Positions 30,990 to 42,175 are shown, counted from the stretch's first letter. The stretch: 64,000 nucleotides of DNA from Arion vulgaris (GCA_020796225.1 CM036755.1:15377317-15441316); one strand, 5' to 3'. Translations and numbers: made by a program. The notes: generated from the letters alone by a model not told the origin.

Positions 30990-31805
30990 CTTCTTCTTCA
31001 CCCTTCGCCCCTAGGGAAGCATAGGTCCCAACCAATACCTTCCAAGCCCGTCTATCCAATGTCATCCTTTTAAGATCTCTCCACTCTCTCCTCATTTTCT
31101 TCCTTGTGGGGTTTTTCTTCTCCCTCCGGTGATCTCTTCACTATCTCCTCATTTTCTTCCTTGTGGGGTTTTCTTCTCCTCCGGTGATCTCTCCACTCTC
31201 TCCTCATTTTCTTCCTTGTGGGGTTTTTCTTCTCCCTCCGGTGATCTCTCCACTCTCTCCTCATTTTCTTCCTTGTGGGGTTTTTCTTCTCCCTCCGGTG
31301 ATCTCTCCACTCTCTCCTCATTTTCTTCCTTGTGGGGTTTTTCTTCTCCCTCTGGTGATCTCTCCACTCTCTCCTCATTTTCTTCCTTGTGGGGTTTTTC
31401 TTCTCCCTCCGGTGATCTCTCCACTCTCTCCTCATTTTCTTCCTTGTAGGGGTCCTTCTTCTCCCTCCGGTGATCTCTCCACTCTCTCCTCATTTTCTTC
31501 CTTGTGGGGTCCTTCTTCTCCTCCGGTGATCTCTCCACTCTCTCCTCATTTTCTTCCTTGTTGGAGTCCTTCTTCTCCCTCCGGTGATCTCTCCACTCTC
31601 TCCTCATTTTCTTCCTTGTGGAGTCCTTCTTCTCCCTCCGGTGTGGCGCGAGCTATGAATTTCCATGGTTGTGATTTCTGTAGCAAACTAGTGTTTTTAC
31701 GGGGTGGGTAGCTAGCCCTCCTTAGTCGCCTCTTACGACATGCGTGGTAGGTAACAGTGGTTCTATTCTTTGCACCCCAATTTGGGCTCCGGTAACCACT
31801 CGGGC
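30990..31805 (-). mobile_element. internally deleted R-alpha (SINE-like), with minisatellite
   Basis: The 5' end (minus strand, from 31805) reads GCCCGAGTGGTTACCGGAGC and contains ATGTCGTAAGAGGCGACTAA, as in full-length R-alpha at 60647. The 3' end reads RREWRDLKRMTLDRRAWKVL, VGTYASLGAKGEEE and a GAAGAAGAA tail, as at 57509. Endonuclease and RT are deleted. The deletion junction has been expanded into about ten 57-bp units. Confidence 0.88.
31080..31645. repeat. 57-bp minisatellite across the R-alpha deletion junction, about 10 copies
   Basis: On the minus strand each unit codes in one frame for MRREWRDHRREKKNPTRKK. One half (GAGGAGAGAGTGGAGAGATC) comes from the end of the LINE ORF; the other (ACCGGAGGGAGAAGAAGG) resembles the 5' UTR just before the endonuclease. 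Most units are 57 bp and keep the frame; a few are shorter by one to three bases. Confidence 0.93.
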
Positions 31806-31918
31806 GACTAAGAGCCTTTACGATCGAGACAAAATTCCACTCCCCTGTAGAATTTAACTCTGACCACGCTTCTAAGAAGCGAGTGCATTAACCACTACGC
31901 TATCACGGCTTTCAGATC

Positions 31919-32065
31919 AAGGATGTCGCTTTTCTCTTGCACTTCCATTGTTCATTTCTGAATCCCTATTCTGAGATGTTGACAGTAACATTGTATCGTC
32001 AGCATATCTTAGTTCGTGTATAGAAGGATCGTATTGTTTTTTTCCGTTATCTTCTGTAAAATATT
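31919..32065 (-). mobile_element. RTE-like LINE, RT catalytic fragment
   Basis: The minus strand reads PSIHELRYADDTMLLSTSQN, containing the YADD box and its flanks. No other RT motif is left. Confidence 0.6.
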
Positions 32066-32099
32066 TAATTTTTCGTTTCTTATGTAATACTGTAATTTA

Positions 32100-32215
32100 C
32101 TTGACCACGTTGATATCACCAGTTTACCCAGTATTACCGCCGCCTCTCACGGTTTCCTCCAGATCTCATCTGATCCAGTATGACCACCTCATAACTGGCA
32201 AGGCGACACAATGCA
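32100..32215. repeat. repeat shared with 35985-36085 (probable hAT end)
   Basis: Contains AGTATTACCGCCGCCTCTCA and CAGATCTCATCTGATCCAGT, matching 35995-36065, which lies next to a hAT transposase C-terminus. Probably the terminal part of the same hAT family. Confidence 0.45.
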
Positions 32216-32295
32216 GCCTTGTATGAATCCATGCCTTATGTTAAAACAATCTGATGTATCGTGTGATTTATGTTGTGTATCGTGTTTTATTTATA

Positions 32296-32488
32296 GTAAT
32301 CAAATGGCAGTTGTAAGAACATGCAGTGAGACATCAGATTAAAGGATATTTAAAAAGGTTTAAAGCCGAAGGATTGACTTCATGGAGCCATATGGTAAAA
32401 TCCGGTGCAATGAAGTCAATCCTTCGGCTTTAAACCCTTTTTTTTAAAAAACCCTTTAATCTGATGTCTCACCACATTTGATCACTAT
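32296..32488. repeat. inverted repeat carrying the SINE-C tail
   Basis: The two copies of GGTTTAAAGCCGAAGGATTG... (32357-32382 and, inverted, 32411-32436) are identical over 26 bases. Similarity continues outward through AGATTAAAGG and GACATCAG to about 32296 and 32488. The centre holds CCATATGGTAAAATCCGGTG, which is SINE-C 3' sequence. Confidence 0.8.
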
Positions 32489-32564
32489 ACAATTATATTT
32501 GACGTGTATTTGTACTGTCAAGAAATATAGAAACAAAAAAGGCAGATAATTTTTCTTGAGTATT

Positions 32565-32826
32565 TATGCCGCCCGTGTGTTGCCACAGCTCTCAGGGGGA
32601 GCAAAGAATAGTAACACTGCGACCTACAAGGTATATCGTAAGAGACGACTGAGGTAGGGCCTAGGAAGCTACCTAGTAAATAAAAGCCTCACAGAAATCA
32701 GATATAATAGCCTACTTGTAGGCTATAACTGGCACAACGTACAATCGCTCTTAAGTTCAGATAACATACAAATCACAAAGAGTAGTTAACAAGTGGTCGA
32801 TATGGAGCATTCGAAGAATAAGAAAA
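32565..32826 (+). mobile_element. SINE-B copy 2
   Basis: Same order as copy 1: CCCGTGTGTTGCC, GGAGCAAAGAATAGTAACAC, the hairpin TATCGTAAGAGACGACTGA, CCTAGTAAATAAAAGC, CACAACGTACAATCG and AATCACAAAGAGTAG, ending TTCGAAGAATAAG. Confidence 0.85.
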
Positions 32827-32984
32827 GTGTGTATGTATCTTGCCGGAACAAAGTTTTTAGATATGTTGTTGTTTTGTTGTTGTTTATATGTAAGAGATAT
32901 TCTAAAACTTTCATTTCAAATACATTCCGTGTCGATGCTTTCAATTTTTTAATTTTAGAAATATATAAAAGGCTGCAATAAAGT

Positions 32985-33093
32985 ATTTCCTGGGCTTGGA
33001 TGTGATGAATTTTGAGTACATTCAGAGGGTCGGATAGAAATACATTGCGGGCCGAATTCAACCCGCGAACCGGCGTATGTCCACCTCTGGTTT
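32985..33093. mobile_element. hAT terminal remnant (Charlie-like end)
   Basis: The minus strand starts CCAGAGGTGGACATACGCCG, followed by CGGGTTGAATTCGGCCCGC. This matches the general form of hAT-Charlie ends (CAGGGGTGGGCAAAC, then GGCCCGC). The other end is not identified. Confidence 0.45.
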
Positions 33094-33109
33094 ATGTAGC
33101 TCTTATATC

Positions 33110-33350
33110 AAGAGCTCGTGTACTTCCTGCCAATGATGACAGATGTATTTATTACAGCTGCTGTTCATCTTCAACTCCTCAATAATCAATGCTGTTGATG
33201 CAAGCATGTCCGCTCTCTCATTGACGTAAACATACACATGCCCAGGACAGTAGATCGCTACTACCTGTTGGATGAAGACACTAAACTAGACGTTGAATCG
33301 ATCCTGCGATGCAGTTTGGAGTAGCCCGTTGTACAAGTAGAAATGGATGC
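33110..33350 (-). mobile_element. I-like LINE, end of RNase H
   Basis: The minus strand reads AIYCPGHVYVNERADMLAST, the last RNase H motif with the catalytic H kept (PGH) and the NERAD block, then KYICHHWQEV. Upstream motifs are lost. Confidence 0.65.
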
Positions 33351-33364
33351 CTAAGAGGCAGAGT

Positions 33365-33585
33365 GGGGATTGTGTTTTTTTTCTTCTTCTTCTTCGGCGA
33401 TCTCTGGCCATGCGTTTAATTTACTGTGGACCACAAACTGGGCAGTCAGCTTCAGGCCTGTCAGGTTTCCACAAATCTTATTTTTCAGGTTGACTGGATG
33501 CGGCCACATGCTACGGAAACCATCAGTATGCATACTCTTCGATATCTGTTGGGGCAGACTGAGCACCTATGGGTCTGCCGGAGTG
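33365..33585 (-). mobile_element. I-alpha LINE 3' end
   Basis: On the minus strand, ATGTGGCCGCATCCAGTCAA, CTGACAGGCCTGAAGCTGAC and an AAGAAGAAGAAG tail match 41580-41708. It is a short 5'-truncated copy in opposite orientation. Confidence 0.8.
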
Positions 33586-33774
33586 TAATGACGTCAGTTT
33601 AGTAACCAATAACCAACGGCTGCTGTTTATTATCTTTAACATTATTTTCCATTAAATAAATTGCTCTAGTTATTTATATCATGACATAAAGCAAAAACTT
33701 CATTCCTGAAAATGAGAAGCATTATCTGCAACAAGTCCTTGTCAATTCCGATCAGAATGTGAGTTATTTAGCGC

Positions 33775-34200
33775 TACATAGAACCAATACTGACATACGG
33801 ATGCGAGTCATGGACAATGAACACACATATCGAAAATCTCTGAGGGCCACAGAGATGTGGTTTTACAGAAGAATGATGAGAATGCCATGGACTGCTAAAA
33901 TGACTAATGTTAGGTGTTGAATGAGATCAAGACACAGAGAAAGCTTATCTTCAATATAAGAAAGAGGCAGTCATAATTTTTCCGGCATGTGATGGGGAGG
34001 GGAGGTTTAGAGCACATTGTGACAATCAGGGAAAATCGAGGGTAGACAGGACAGAGGAAGACACAGAGAGAAAATTTTGGATAACCTGACTTCATAGCAC
34101 GGTAGAGTGTCAACATTTGAGTTGATAGCAAACACCAAAGACAGAGATTTGTGGAGATCCATGATCGCCTACGCCAGCCAGCACGGCACCTGATGATGAA
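33775..34200 (+). mobile_element. R-delta LINE C-terminal fragment
   Basis: Reads ATEMWFYRRMMRMPWTAKMT, GKIEGRQDRGRHREKILDNL, HGRVSTFELIANTKDRDLWR and SMIAYASQHGT, stop, then GATGATGA. Two frameshifts occur near 33915 and 34010. Confidence 0.8.
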
Positions 34201-35129
34201 TTGATATTTATCTGTTATTATTCAACCTCCGTAGTCAACATTAAAGATTTGTTTTCATGAACTTTTAATGAACACTTTTTGTTGCTGAGGTATGGTTACA
34301 ACTTAATGTGGCTGCTTGTTGGTAAGCTTAATGTGGCTGCTACTTGCTTGGTAAGCTTAATTCCGCCAATATTTTAATAATAGAATCAATACCAATTATA
34401 CAAATTTCAACATATTTCACAATCCTCAAAATTATATCGGTGACCTCCGCTGGTGCTACGGAGATCGTGCATTTGCTACTGATATCTTCATGTATAAGAA
34501 ATAGATCTGAATACCAATGGTTATTCACCGAAGTGCAATGATTCAGATCCTATCAGTCAATCCTTCACCATTCATGCAACAAGTGTTCAACATTATGTAA
34601 ATACTCGTAAATTACATAAATAAAAGCGGTCAAGCAATGGACAAGGCTGATATTCTTAATTCACTATGGGAGAGAGGACGTGTACATGTTCTATAACCCT
34701 AACCAGACAGGAAAGAATTTCAAGTTAAATGTGGTGTAGCTGGACAAGAGCACTACACTGGTAGCCAAAGAAGAAAAGTAAACCAACAAAGAACCCGTGT
34801 TCACCACGATCGCCACACGGTGAGATATACTGAGGAGTAGATCGGAACACTTATACACTAATTGGGTTGATGTGCAATGATGATGATCCGACGACTAAAC
34901 TAAAATATTCACATGACATTATACATAGACTTACCATAATAATTTTTCCTCAGTCTGCGACAATTTCGAGAGTTTGCTTGAAACATAAAAAGAGCACCTG
35001 CTATACGATGTTAGAAAAAGAGTGAAGTATATTCAGCTAAGTAGTTATTATTAAAGAATGGTTAAGTAATGGTTTGGTTAATTTAAAACAAACAACTATG
35101 TAGTAATAATTTTGTATTACTTTAACTGA
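34201..35129. other. no gene seen
   Basis: AT-rich. A 22-base duplication (GCTTAATGTGGCTGCTTGTT and GCTTAATGTGGCTGCTACTT) occurs near 34303-34345. A GATGATGAT run at about 34880-34890 may be an old LINE tail. Confidence 0.4.
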
Positions 35130-35870
35130 AGTAACATATTAATGGATAACATCCATTTAGAAAAACTGAACAAAATGATCCATCAATAATTAATGTTGAG
35201 GTTCTCTTGAATGACAACGTCAATGAAACAAACAGATGCAGTTATTTACACTGATGGTTCAGTCATTCGCCAACAACGCTGTGCGTGGATTTTCAGTACA
35301 CTCAGAAGGGAAAATAATAGAGAGGCCAGTGGGCCAACCGACGACCACAAGCAGTTTGGCAATGAAGTTACGGTGGTTACAGATGCGGTGACGTGATTGG
35401 CATCTCATGACTTCTCTCGTGTTTTTATACTCAGTGACTCCATGAGTATGATTCGCAAAGTTGAAATAGGAATGGTGAGACGAAACTGGGTGGATGTACT
35501 GCTATTGACATGGATCAGAGAAATCACCTCCATTTTTTTACCCTGTACACGCAGGAGTCAAAGGTAAAGAACGAGCTGAAAGATTGGCTGACAGGGCTAC
35601 GATACCAGAGGGAGCTCCAATGGACCGGAGTGTCTTTTCGAACAAAGAGTTTCAGGGTTGTGAGTCCCACTCGCTGAACAGATTGAGAGAGATGGGTGTC
35701 AATATTGGTACAGCCCAAAAAGAACGAAATACCAAATATGCAAAGAGATTGATTAATCAACATCGAACTGGCGTATTGGGCCGCTGGATTTGTTGATGCT
35801 GAGATCGGAGCAACTATGGACACGTCAGGAGTGCTATGGTGATAGTCCTCTGATAACTGATAACTTTTAT
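35130..35870 (+). mobile_element. I-beta LINE, RNase H to 3' end
   Basis: A more decayed sister of 26284-27405: VIYTDGSVIRQQRCAW (first D), ILSDSMSMIRKVE (second D), then LINQHRTGVLGRW and a TGATAACTGATAACT tail. The glutamate motif is blurred and the last motif is frameshifted. Confidence 0.85.
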
Positions 35871-35984
35871 TTAAAAGTTGTTAACGTCTATTAGTAGCAC
35901 ATAAGCAAGTAAGAATTTAATTAAATATAAACCTAAAATTAAATTCTAACTTACTTATGTGATGCTATACACACAAGTGTCTTT

Positions 35985-36412
35985 GTTCTTAACCGCCAAT
36001 TTACTAGTATCACCGCAGCCTAACCACGATTGTCTTCAGATCTGGTCTGATCAAACCACCTCAAATTTGTAGATTTCTCTACATCGCCTTATAACGTGAA
36101 CTTTTGAGGGAAAAAAATGTTATTTTTAATCTCGTCGAAAATTTCACTACACTTTAGTTCACAATTAACTTTGCAGCACAATAAAGCTTTTACAGTTGAT
36201 TCAGCCATTCTACCTATTTCTTCAGACCACATGTTATTCATTATTGAGAATATCCTATCAACAGGTGTAGATGTGCCCTGCAGGTTGAAGATGTATTCTA
36301 TAACTTGGACAAGATTGGACATTGATATTTTCTTTACTTTGAAATTACTGAATAGTTGTTTCCATTTTCTTACAACTTGTATTTTCCAAAAATAACCGAA
36401 ACAAAATGACAA
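35985..36412 (-). mobile_element. hAT transposase C-terminus (dimerisation domain)
   Basis: The minus strand reads STPVDRIFSIMNNMWSEEIG and RMAESTVKALLCCKVN. This is the hATC region (usual form ASVERIFSxMNxxWxxERNRM) in which N/A before the ER is changed to PVDR. It ends QKFTL, stop, and leads into a segment repeated at 32100-32215. Confidence 0.75.
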
Positions 36413-36967
36413 ACTGTCTGGGACGCCAGAACTATATCTTCCAACTTGGAAGTCCAGTCAAACCAGGAGGTATGGTAAGCAATTGATTGATTGATCGTTC
36501 GGACCATAGTCATTTCACTTCGTTGAGTAAACTATATGATCCAATCTCTTTCTTACACAGGAAGATCACAGCGGCAATGCATGAAATCCGAAGCACCGAC
36601 AAAAGTCCCGGTGTAATTTAGTAGATGGTGAAAATATTTCTTAGGAATTTAAAAATCTTTAACCTTTCTAATGAATTTCTGAGTCTCGAGAAAGGCATGG
36701 CCGCATTGAGGATAATGGCTGTGGCAGACTGTGAACATCATCATCTATGTCTCTTATTAAATGGTCTGGTGTGCAATTCTTTTTTTTCATCTTCTTATTC
36801 TTTGAGTTCGCCCTTATAAACAACCTAGTTAACCACTCTGAGATCTGATTTGCGATGAGAACATAAATACGTTTGCACCCCTGTTCTCAGACACCTACAG
36901 CATGTAGGGCAGGCACATCCGAATTTTGGTTTAATGTGATACGTTTAGGTGTGCCTGATCTGACAGT
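36413..36967. other. no gene seen; possible RT scrap
   Basis: At about 36562-36618 the frame KITAAMHEIRSTDKSPGVI recalls the start of LINE RT (KSPGxD), preceded by an acceptor-like TTTCTTACACAG. Nothing else is recognisable. Confidence 0.3.
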
Positions 36968-37093
36968 CCCAGACATCTTCCCTTCTCTCTCACACTGAAT
37001 GCTGTTCTCTATTTATTGATCACTTCTCAGCCCAGACATCTTCCCTTCTCTCTCACACTGAATGCTGTTCTCTATTTATTGATCACTTCTCAG
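36968..37093. repeat. 63-bp direct duplication
   Basis: Two adjacent copies of a unit starting CCCAGACATCTTCCCTTCTC; identical by eye. Confidence 0.95.
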
Positions 37094-38063
37094 CCCATCA
37101 TTGCCGCTTGCTCATGAACTTGGCCGAAGAATGTCACTTTTTCTGACACGGTGAGGTCGTTCCGGATATGGAACTTTTTCAACTCTTTTGGGACACGTAT
37201 CATGTTTTGTCGCTCTCAAGGGAGTAGGAGTTTTCACTCTGTGTTTTCCTTTTAAAATAGTGAAAACTTGGACCCAGGGCACGGTGGTTTATATCATAAA
37301 TATTGATAGGAGCCCCTCCATATTAGCCTACCTTATCGTGGTTGGAGGGTTTGTGTGCCTTTAGGATCCTTCAGGCTATGTCGGCGGGAGTCTAACTCCT
37401 GGCAGGTCTAACCAAGCCGAACAGACTGAAGGTGAAAGGCCAGACCAAAAGGCGGGAGCAGGATGGGGCCTCATAAGGTGACAGTGCAGAACCCACCGGC
37501 GAGTGGTAAATGCTCTGGCTGCAACCAACCCATCCCCAGCTATGGGACAAATAGCACTTGTCCTCTCTCTCTCTCTTGAGGAGGACATCCTTTTTCTTGT
37601 CTTGTCTTCTACTTCTATGACACTTTCCCTTAAGCATAGGGATTAAACTACAGTGTCCAGGAGCACACCCTGCATAAAAGCCTGGGTTGGTGAGCCCGGC
37701 AACAGAAGGCTGAAGTCATCTAGAGTAGGACGACTCCAGACAAACCCGGGAAGACAGATCTCGTCAGCAGGGACTGCAACTGTCTAGAGAACAACCTCAA
37801 AAAAGATGTCCTCAGAAACGGAATGTGTCAGCCATTATTGGCGGGAGGAATCGACACATACGAACAACTCAAATGGCCATGTGCAAATATTTATATAACT
37901 GTGGTGCCACCACCATGGGAAACAGCCAGGTGGTGGTGGGACCGGACCCCCTGCCTCGAAGGGTCCACCCTTAGCTACTGGCGGCCCTGTTGATTCTTGC
38001 AAAGCCAGGGAGGACAGGGTATTACTACTGGCAGCAAGGACAAACTTTCACCCTCACAATTAT

Positions 38064-40700
38064 GCAATGGAATGCAGAAGGGGTAACCAACAAAAACGAG
38101 AGCTAGAGGAACGTCTGCGAGCAGAAAAGATTGACATCTGCTGTATCCAAGAGACGCACCTTAATCCGGGAAATAGATTCAGCATTAGAGGATTTGAAAC
38201 CTTCCGTCAGGATAGAGAAAATAGACATAAGGGTGGAGTAGTAACACTAGTTCGTAATTCCATACCGGCAGTTGAACTTCACAGGCCCAATCAGATGAGC
38301 ACAGAATTCATAGCTGTTCAACTCCTTATCAACAACACTAAGATGACACTATACAATATATACTCACCACCCTCCATTCAAACTGAGCTGGAAGCTATCA
38401 AAGTTCAAGATGACAACTACTTATAGTAGGAGACTTCAACAGCCACTCACCAAGCTGGGGATATGACACGCTAGATCCTCGAGGTGAAAGCCTTGAAGAA
38501 TGGCTGATCACCAACAGTCTCACCATTCTCAACCACCCAGATGATCCTCACACTGTTACTCACGACGGTGGCGCACAACAAGCACCCAGATCTGGCTTTG
38601 CTACAGACGACATTCACAGGACAACCGAAGGCAAGTCTGCGACCAGATTGGAGGTAGTGACCATAGACCAGTGAAACTCCTCATAAATAACATTAACAAG
38701 GAGGAACTTACAAACTCTGCCCCTAGTTGGAATTACAAAAGGCAGACTGGAAGCTATTCCAAGAACTAGCAGACAAGTACTGTAAAGAAATTAATCAATC
38801 AGGAAAAGTGGACAGAGATGCACGTTCATTCAATAAAGCCATTTTAGATGCTGCAAAAAGGCTATACCCAGAGGGAGGAGAAAAACTACAAGCCATATTG
38901 GACACCAGAGATGGAAGTTCTCCATAGCTCGCTTTGCAGTGCCAGAAATACGATGGAACTCGCACCAACGGACCAAAATGTAATGCAACACAATAGAGCA
39001 AGGGCCCTTTATGTTAGAGAAAGAAACCAGCAGTGTAGAAACTCCTGGAAAGAAAAGACAGCCTCTTTGAACATGGAAAAGATACTCAAAAGTTGTGGAG
39101 ACTTACAAAAGCCCTGAATGATGACAACCCATCTAGAGGAAAACAGTTCTCCAGCAAGGAGAACAACTTCTCACAGGAAAGCGAGCAGCCACCTGATGGC
39201 CCAGTGTTACAAGCAAGAAAGCTCATGCTCAATAAGTCAGGAGCAAGGGAAAGAAGTCAGAAGTGAGATAAATGCTACTTTAAAAAAAAGCAACAAGTGA
39301 ACCCTGTATGGAGGTAGACATCACACTGACTGAGCTGCAGAGAGCACTGAAAAAGCTCAATCGTAAAAGGCCCCGGGACCAGATGGAGTATCAAACGACA
39401 TGCTCAAACAAATAGGCCCAATAGCACAGAGTCTTCTACTCCAGATTTTTAACAATAGTTGGAGACAGGGAGAGTCCAGACATCTGGAAAAATGCCACAA
39501 TCCACCCAATTTTCAAAAGTGGAAAAGACAAAAGGATCCGCAGAGCTACAGACCTATAAGTTTGCTAAGTTGCACTGCAAAACTGCTGAAGAGAGTGATA
39601 ACCACTAGACTCCAGTGGTTTTTAGAATCAAACCATAAACTGGATCCAGCCCAGACAGGCTACAGGCAGCATAGAAGCACTGATGACCAAGTGGCATACC
39701 TCGCACAGGACATAGAAAATGGCTTCCAAGAAAAGAAGAAAACCCTCACAGTGTTCTTCGACATGTCTAAGGCCTTTGACAAAGTCTGGAAAGATGGTTT
39801 GCTACTCAAGCTCTTACGCAGTGGAATACGGGTAGAATGTACTATTGGATAAAAGACTTTCTTACCCATAGAAACATCTGTAAATTGGATGGAGTGCACA
39901 GTCCCAGATTCAAATTAAGAGCAGAGTCCCACAGCAAGCGTACTGTCCCCATTGCTTTCCTGGTATATATTAATGATCTGCCACAAACTCTGCCCAGACA
40001 TGTATCACACTCTCTCCATGCTGATGATCTAGCTGTGTGGTACACCTCCGAGTTTCTGGGTCCTGCCATCCTTAAACTCCAGGCAAGCCTGAACAGCGTC
40101 ATAATGTGGGCAAGTAAATGGGGTCTAGAAATAAACCGGAGCAAAACTATAGCAACGCTTTTCTCATTGTCAACAAAGGAAGAACACTTCAGACTGAAAT
40201 TTAACGATGATATCGTTCCCCGTTCCCATACTCCAACCTTTTGGGAGTTAAGCTTGACAGTCGTCTGACATGGAAACATCACATAATGGAAACAAACAGA
40301 AAGGCTATGAGGAAACAAAGTGTGATGCGGAAGCTGGCTGGAACTACCTGGGAGCTGATATTCGAATCCTGAGTCAGGTGTACACTGGTGCAGTTAGACC
40401 GACCTTGGAATATGCATCATCGACATGGATATCAGCAGCCCATTCAAACAAATCGATACTGGAAAAACACAAAACAGGTGTCTGCGTACTATTTTGGGAG
40501 CCATGAAATCTACACCAATTGTAGAAATGGAAAAGGCAGCCAACATCCAGCCCTTGGAAGACAGAAGAAGGAGAAAAGTGATTCTACAGACTGAAAGGAT
40601 CAAAGAATGCCTCACCATCCACTGCATGAAAAAATGGCGGCTAGAACAAAGAACAGACTAAAGCGCACAAGTCTAAACCACAAAGCAAAGAAATAGGAAA
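38064..40700 (+). pseudogene. I-alpha ORF2: endonuclease and reverse transcriptase
   Basis: The APE domain shows MQWNAEGVTNKK, ICCIQETHLNPGNRFS, GGVVTLVRNS and, after a one-base slip at 38410, VGDFNSHSPSWGYD. The S-D-H motif at about 38660 reads GSDHRPV in a shifted frame. The RT reads IGPIAQSLLLQIFN, YRPISLLSCTAKLLKRVI, DPAQTGYRQHRSTDDQV, FFDMSKAFDKVW (motif A), a frameshifted PQ-G-VPQG region near 39930, and LHADDLAVWY (catalytic ADD box, about 40018-40047). Then WASKWGLEINRSKT and EYASSTWISAAHS follow. At least six frameshifts or stops are needed to read through, so it is inactive. Confidence 0.88.
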
Positions 40701-40853
40701 GTCATACTTGGAACTACTAAATCATAATTCCATACCTGAAGAATTGCTTTTTAATCACTGGGAACCAGACTCAGTAGCACTAAACTTCTCAACCTCCATC
40801 CCTAAACTATTAAGCAAAGATGCCGAGCCTAATCTAGTGAAAAAGCAATTACA

Positions 40854-41640
40854 ATGGAACATCTCCATTACATGTTTCCAGAAGACAGCTGGATAAGAAT
40901 TTACACAGATGGATCGGCAATGGAGGCAACCATGAATGGTGGAGCAGGAGTGTACATTAGGCACCCAGATGCTACCACTGTGTCTCTAGCAGCTCCTACT
41001 GGAAGAATATGTTCCAACTACAAAGCAGAACTCTTAGCCCTTCTGATGGCAGCACAGCACATGAATAAGCTGCAAGCACCTGCAGGCAAGATGGTATTTC
41101 TTACAGACTCTCTGTCGGCTATACAAGCCCTGGAGGCTAAATCCACTGACAGCACAGTACAAAAACTACAAAGAGAACTTGCTCAGCTTTCAGAAAAGGC
41201 AGAAATTCACTTGCAGTGGATTCCATCTCACTGTGGCATTGCAGGCAATAGAGTGCTGATGTCTTAGCTAAGGAGGGCAGTGCCAAAGAGCAAATTTACC
41301 AACCTTGTCTTTTCAAGAGGTTAAAACCCTCATACAGAGAAAATCTGCAGTAGACTGGAAGACAAACACTGGATATGATTATGGAAAAGACTCCCTCAAA
41401 GACCTAAGCAGAACAGACCAGGTCATTATATTTCGACTACGCACCGGACACTGCAGACTCAACAAACACTTATATAGACTAGGAATAAGTCAAACAGCTC
41501 TCTGCCAGTGTCAGCAGGCAGAACAGACACCAAAGCATATCCTGCAAGACTGTCCTCTCCTGGGTGAGCTGAGAAGCAACATGTGGCCACACCCAGTCGA
41601 CCTGAAAACTAAGCTTTGGGAAACCTGACAGACCTGAAGC
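40854..41640 (+). pseudogene. I-alpha RNase H and C-terminal finger
   Basis: RNase H residues: IYTDGSA (first D), YKAELLALLMA (E), FLTDSLSAI (second D) and WIPSHCGIAGN (H kept); the final NEVAD block is hit by a one-base change at about 41250. The separate frame at 41305-41628 reads IFRLRTGHCRLNKHLYRL, then CQCQQAEQTPKHILQDCP, a CxC...H...C finger usual after RNase H in this group. Confidence 0.9.
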
Positions 41641-41716
41641 TGTCTGCCCAGTTTATGGTCCACAGTAAATTAAGCGCATGACCAGAGATCGCTGAAGAAG
41701 AAGAAGAAGATAGGAG

Positions 41717-41921
41717 CAGTCAGTAGGCTGTATTGTTACATATACTGCTTTTAAAGGGTTTAACTGCTTACCATGTAATAGTACAGGAACATTAGCCATA
41801 TTTAAAAACTATCTTTCTCTGGAAGAGGACCGCAGAGATCCAATTAAGGAGGAATAGGCTGATGTTGAGTTCAATCACTGAACTATAAACACATTTAAAA
41901 GTAATTTATTGTATGCATCCT
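41717..41921. other. no feature seen
   Basis: Spacer between I-alpha and SINE-C with no recognised repeat. Confidence 0.4.
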
Positions 41922-42175
41922 TAAGGTCGGAGGTCTCTGTGGCTAAGTGTTTAAGCCCTTGCCTTGCGAATCGAAGGTCGTGGGTTCGAATCCAGACCGC
42001 GCCATTCTGTTCACATGTGCATTTTTTCCAGAGACCCCTAGGATTGTTGACTGGGTTACGGGGCTCGTGCTTTGTGCAATACTATCGGCAAGAGGCGTGC
42101 CATTTCTACGGAGAGGGACCGAGCCATATGGGATAAACCCGGTGCAATGAAGACAATCCTTCGGCTTAAAAACTC
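41922..42175 (+). mobile_element. SINE-C copy 2 (tRNA-derived), best preserved
   Basis: A box GTGGCTAAGTGTTTAAGC, B box GGGTTCGAATCCAG, body with CCCTAGGATTGTTG, GCTCGTGCTTTGTGCAATAC, AGGGACCGAGCCATATGG, and end CAATGAAGACAATCCTTCGG. Box spacing fits Pol III promoters. Confidence 0.92.

Larger units (their letters stand above)
30880..31918 (-). mobile_element. SINE-A copy split by an R-alpha-derived insertion
   Basis: The tail half is 30880-30989 (CAATTGAGGCTGGGTCGATC on +) and the head half 31806-31918 (ACCACTACGCTATCACGGC on +). The insert lies between direct copies CTGAGAGCCGTT and CTAAGAGCCTTT, a target-site duplication with two mismatches. Confidence 0.8.
37305..41716 (+). mobile_element. 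I-alpha LINE, full length, with 8-bp target-site duplication
   Basis: The element is 37313-41708 (about 4.4 kb), flanked by GATAGGAG on both sides and ending in a GAAGAAGAAGAA tail. It has a 750-base 5' region, then one ORF2-like reading in several frames: APE endonuclease (38064-38660), RT (39340-40270), connection (40270-40660), RNase H (40854-41280) and a C-terminal Cys/His segment (41305-41628). No first ORF with CCHC fingers is visible. Confidence 0.92.

Noticed and set aside
31129..31711. Overlapping open frames on both strands
   Set aside because: All come from the 57-bp array; the only real coding relic is the LINE C-terminus on the minus strand.
36555..36620. Possible exon after TTTCTTACACAG
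   Set aside because: The reading KSPG resembles the start of a LINE RT more than a host protein, and no donor follows.
37376..37637. Minus-strand open frames in the I-alpha 5' region
   Set aside because: They run antisense to the element, overlap a CT-rich run and have no domain.
41940..42010. Possible tRNA gene
   Set aside because: A and B boxes are present, but no acceptor or anticodon stem pairs properly, and the sequence continues into the SINE-C body shared by three loci.
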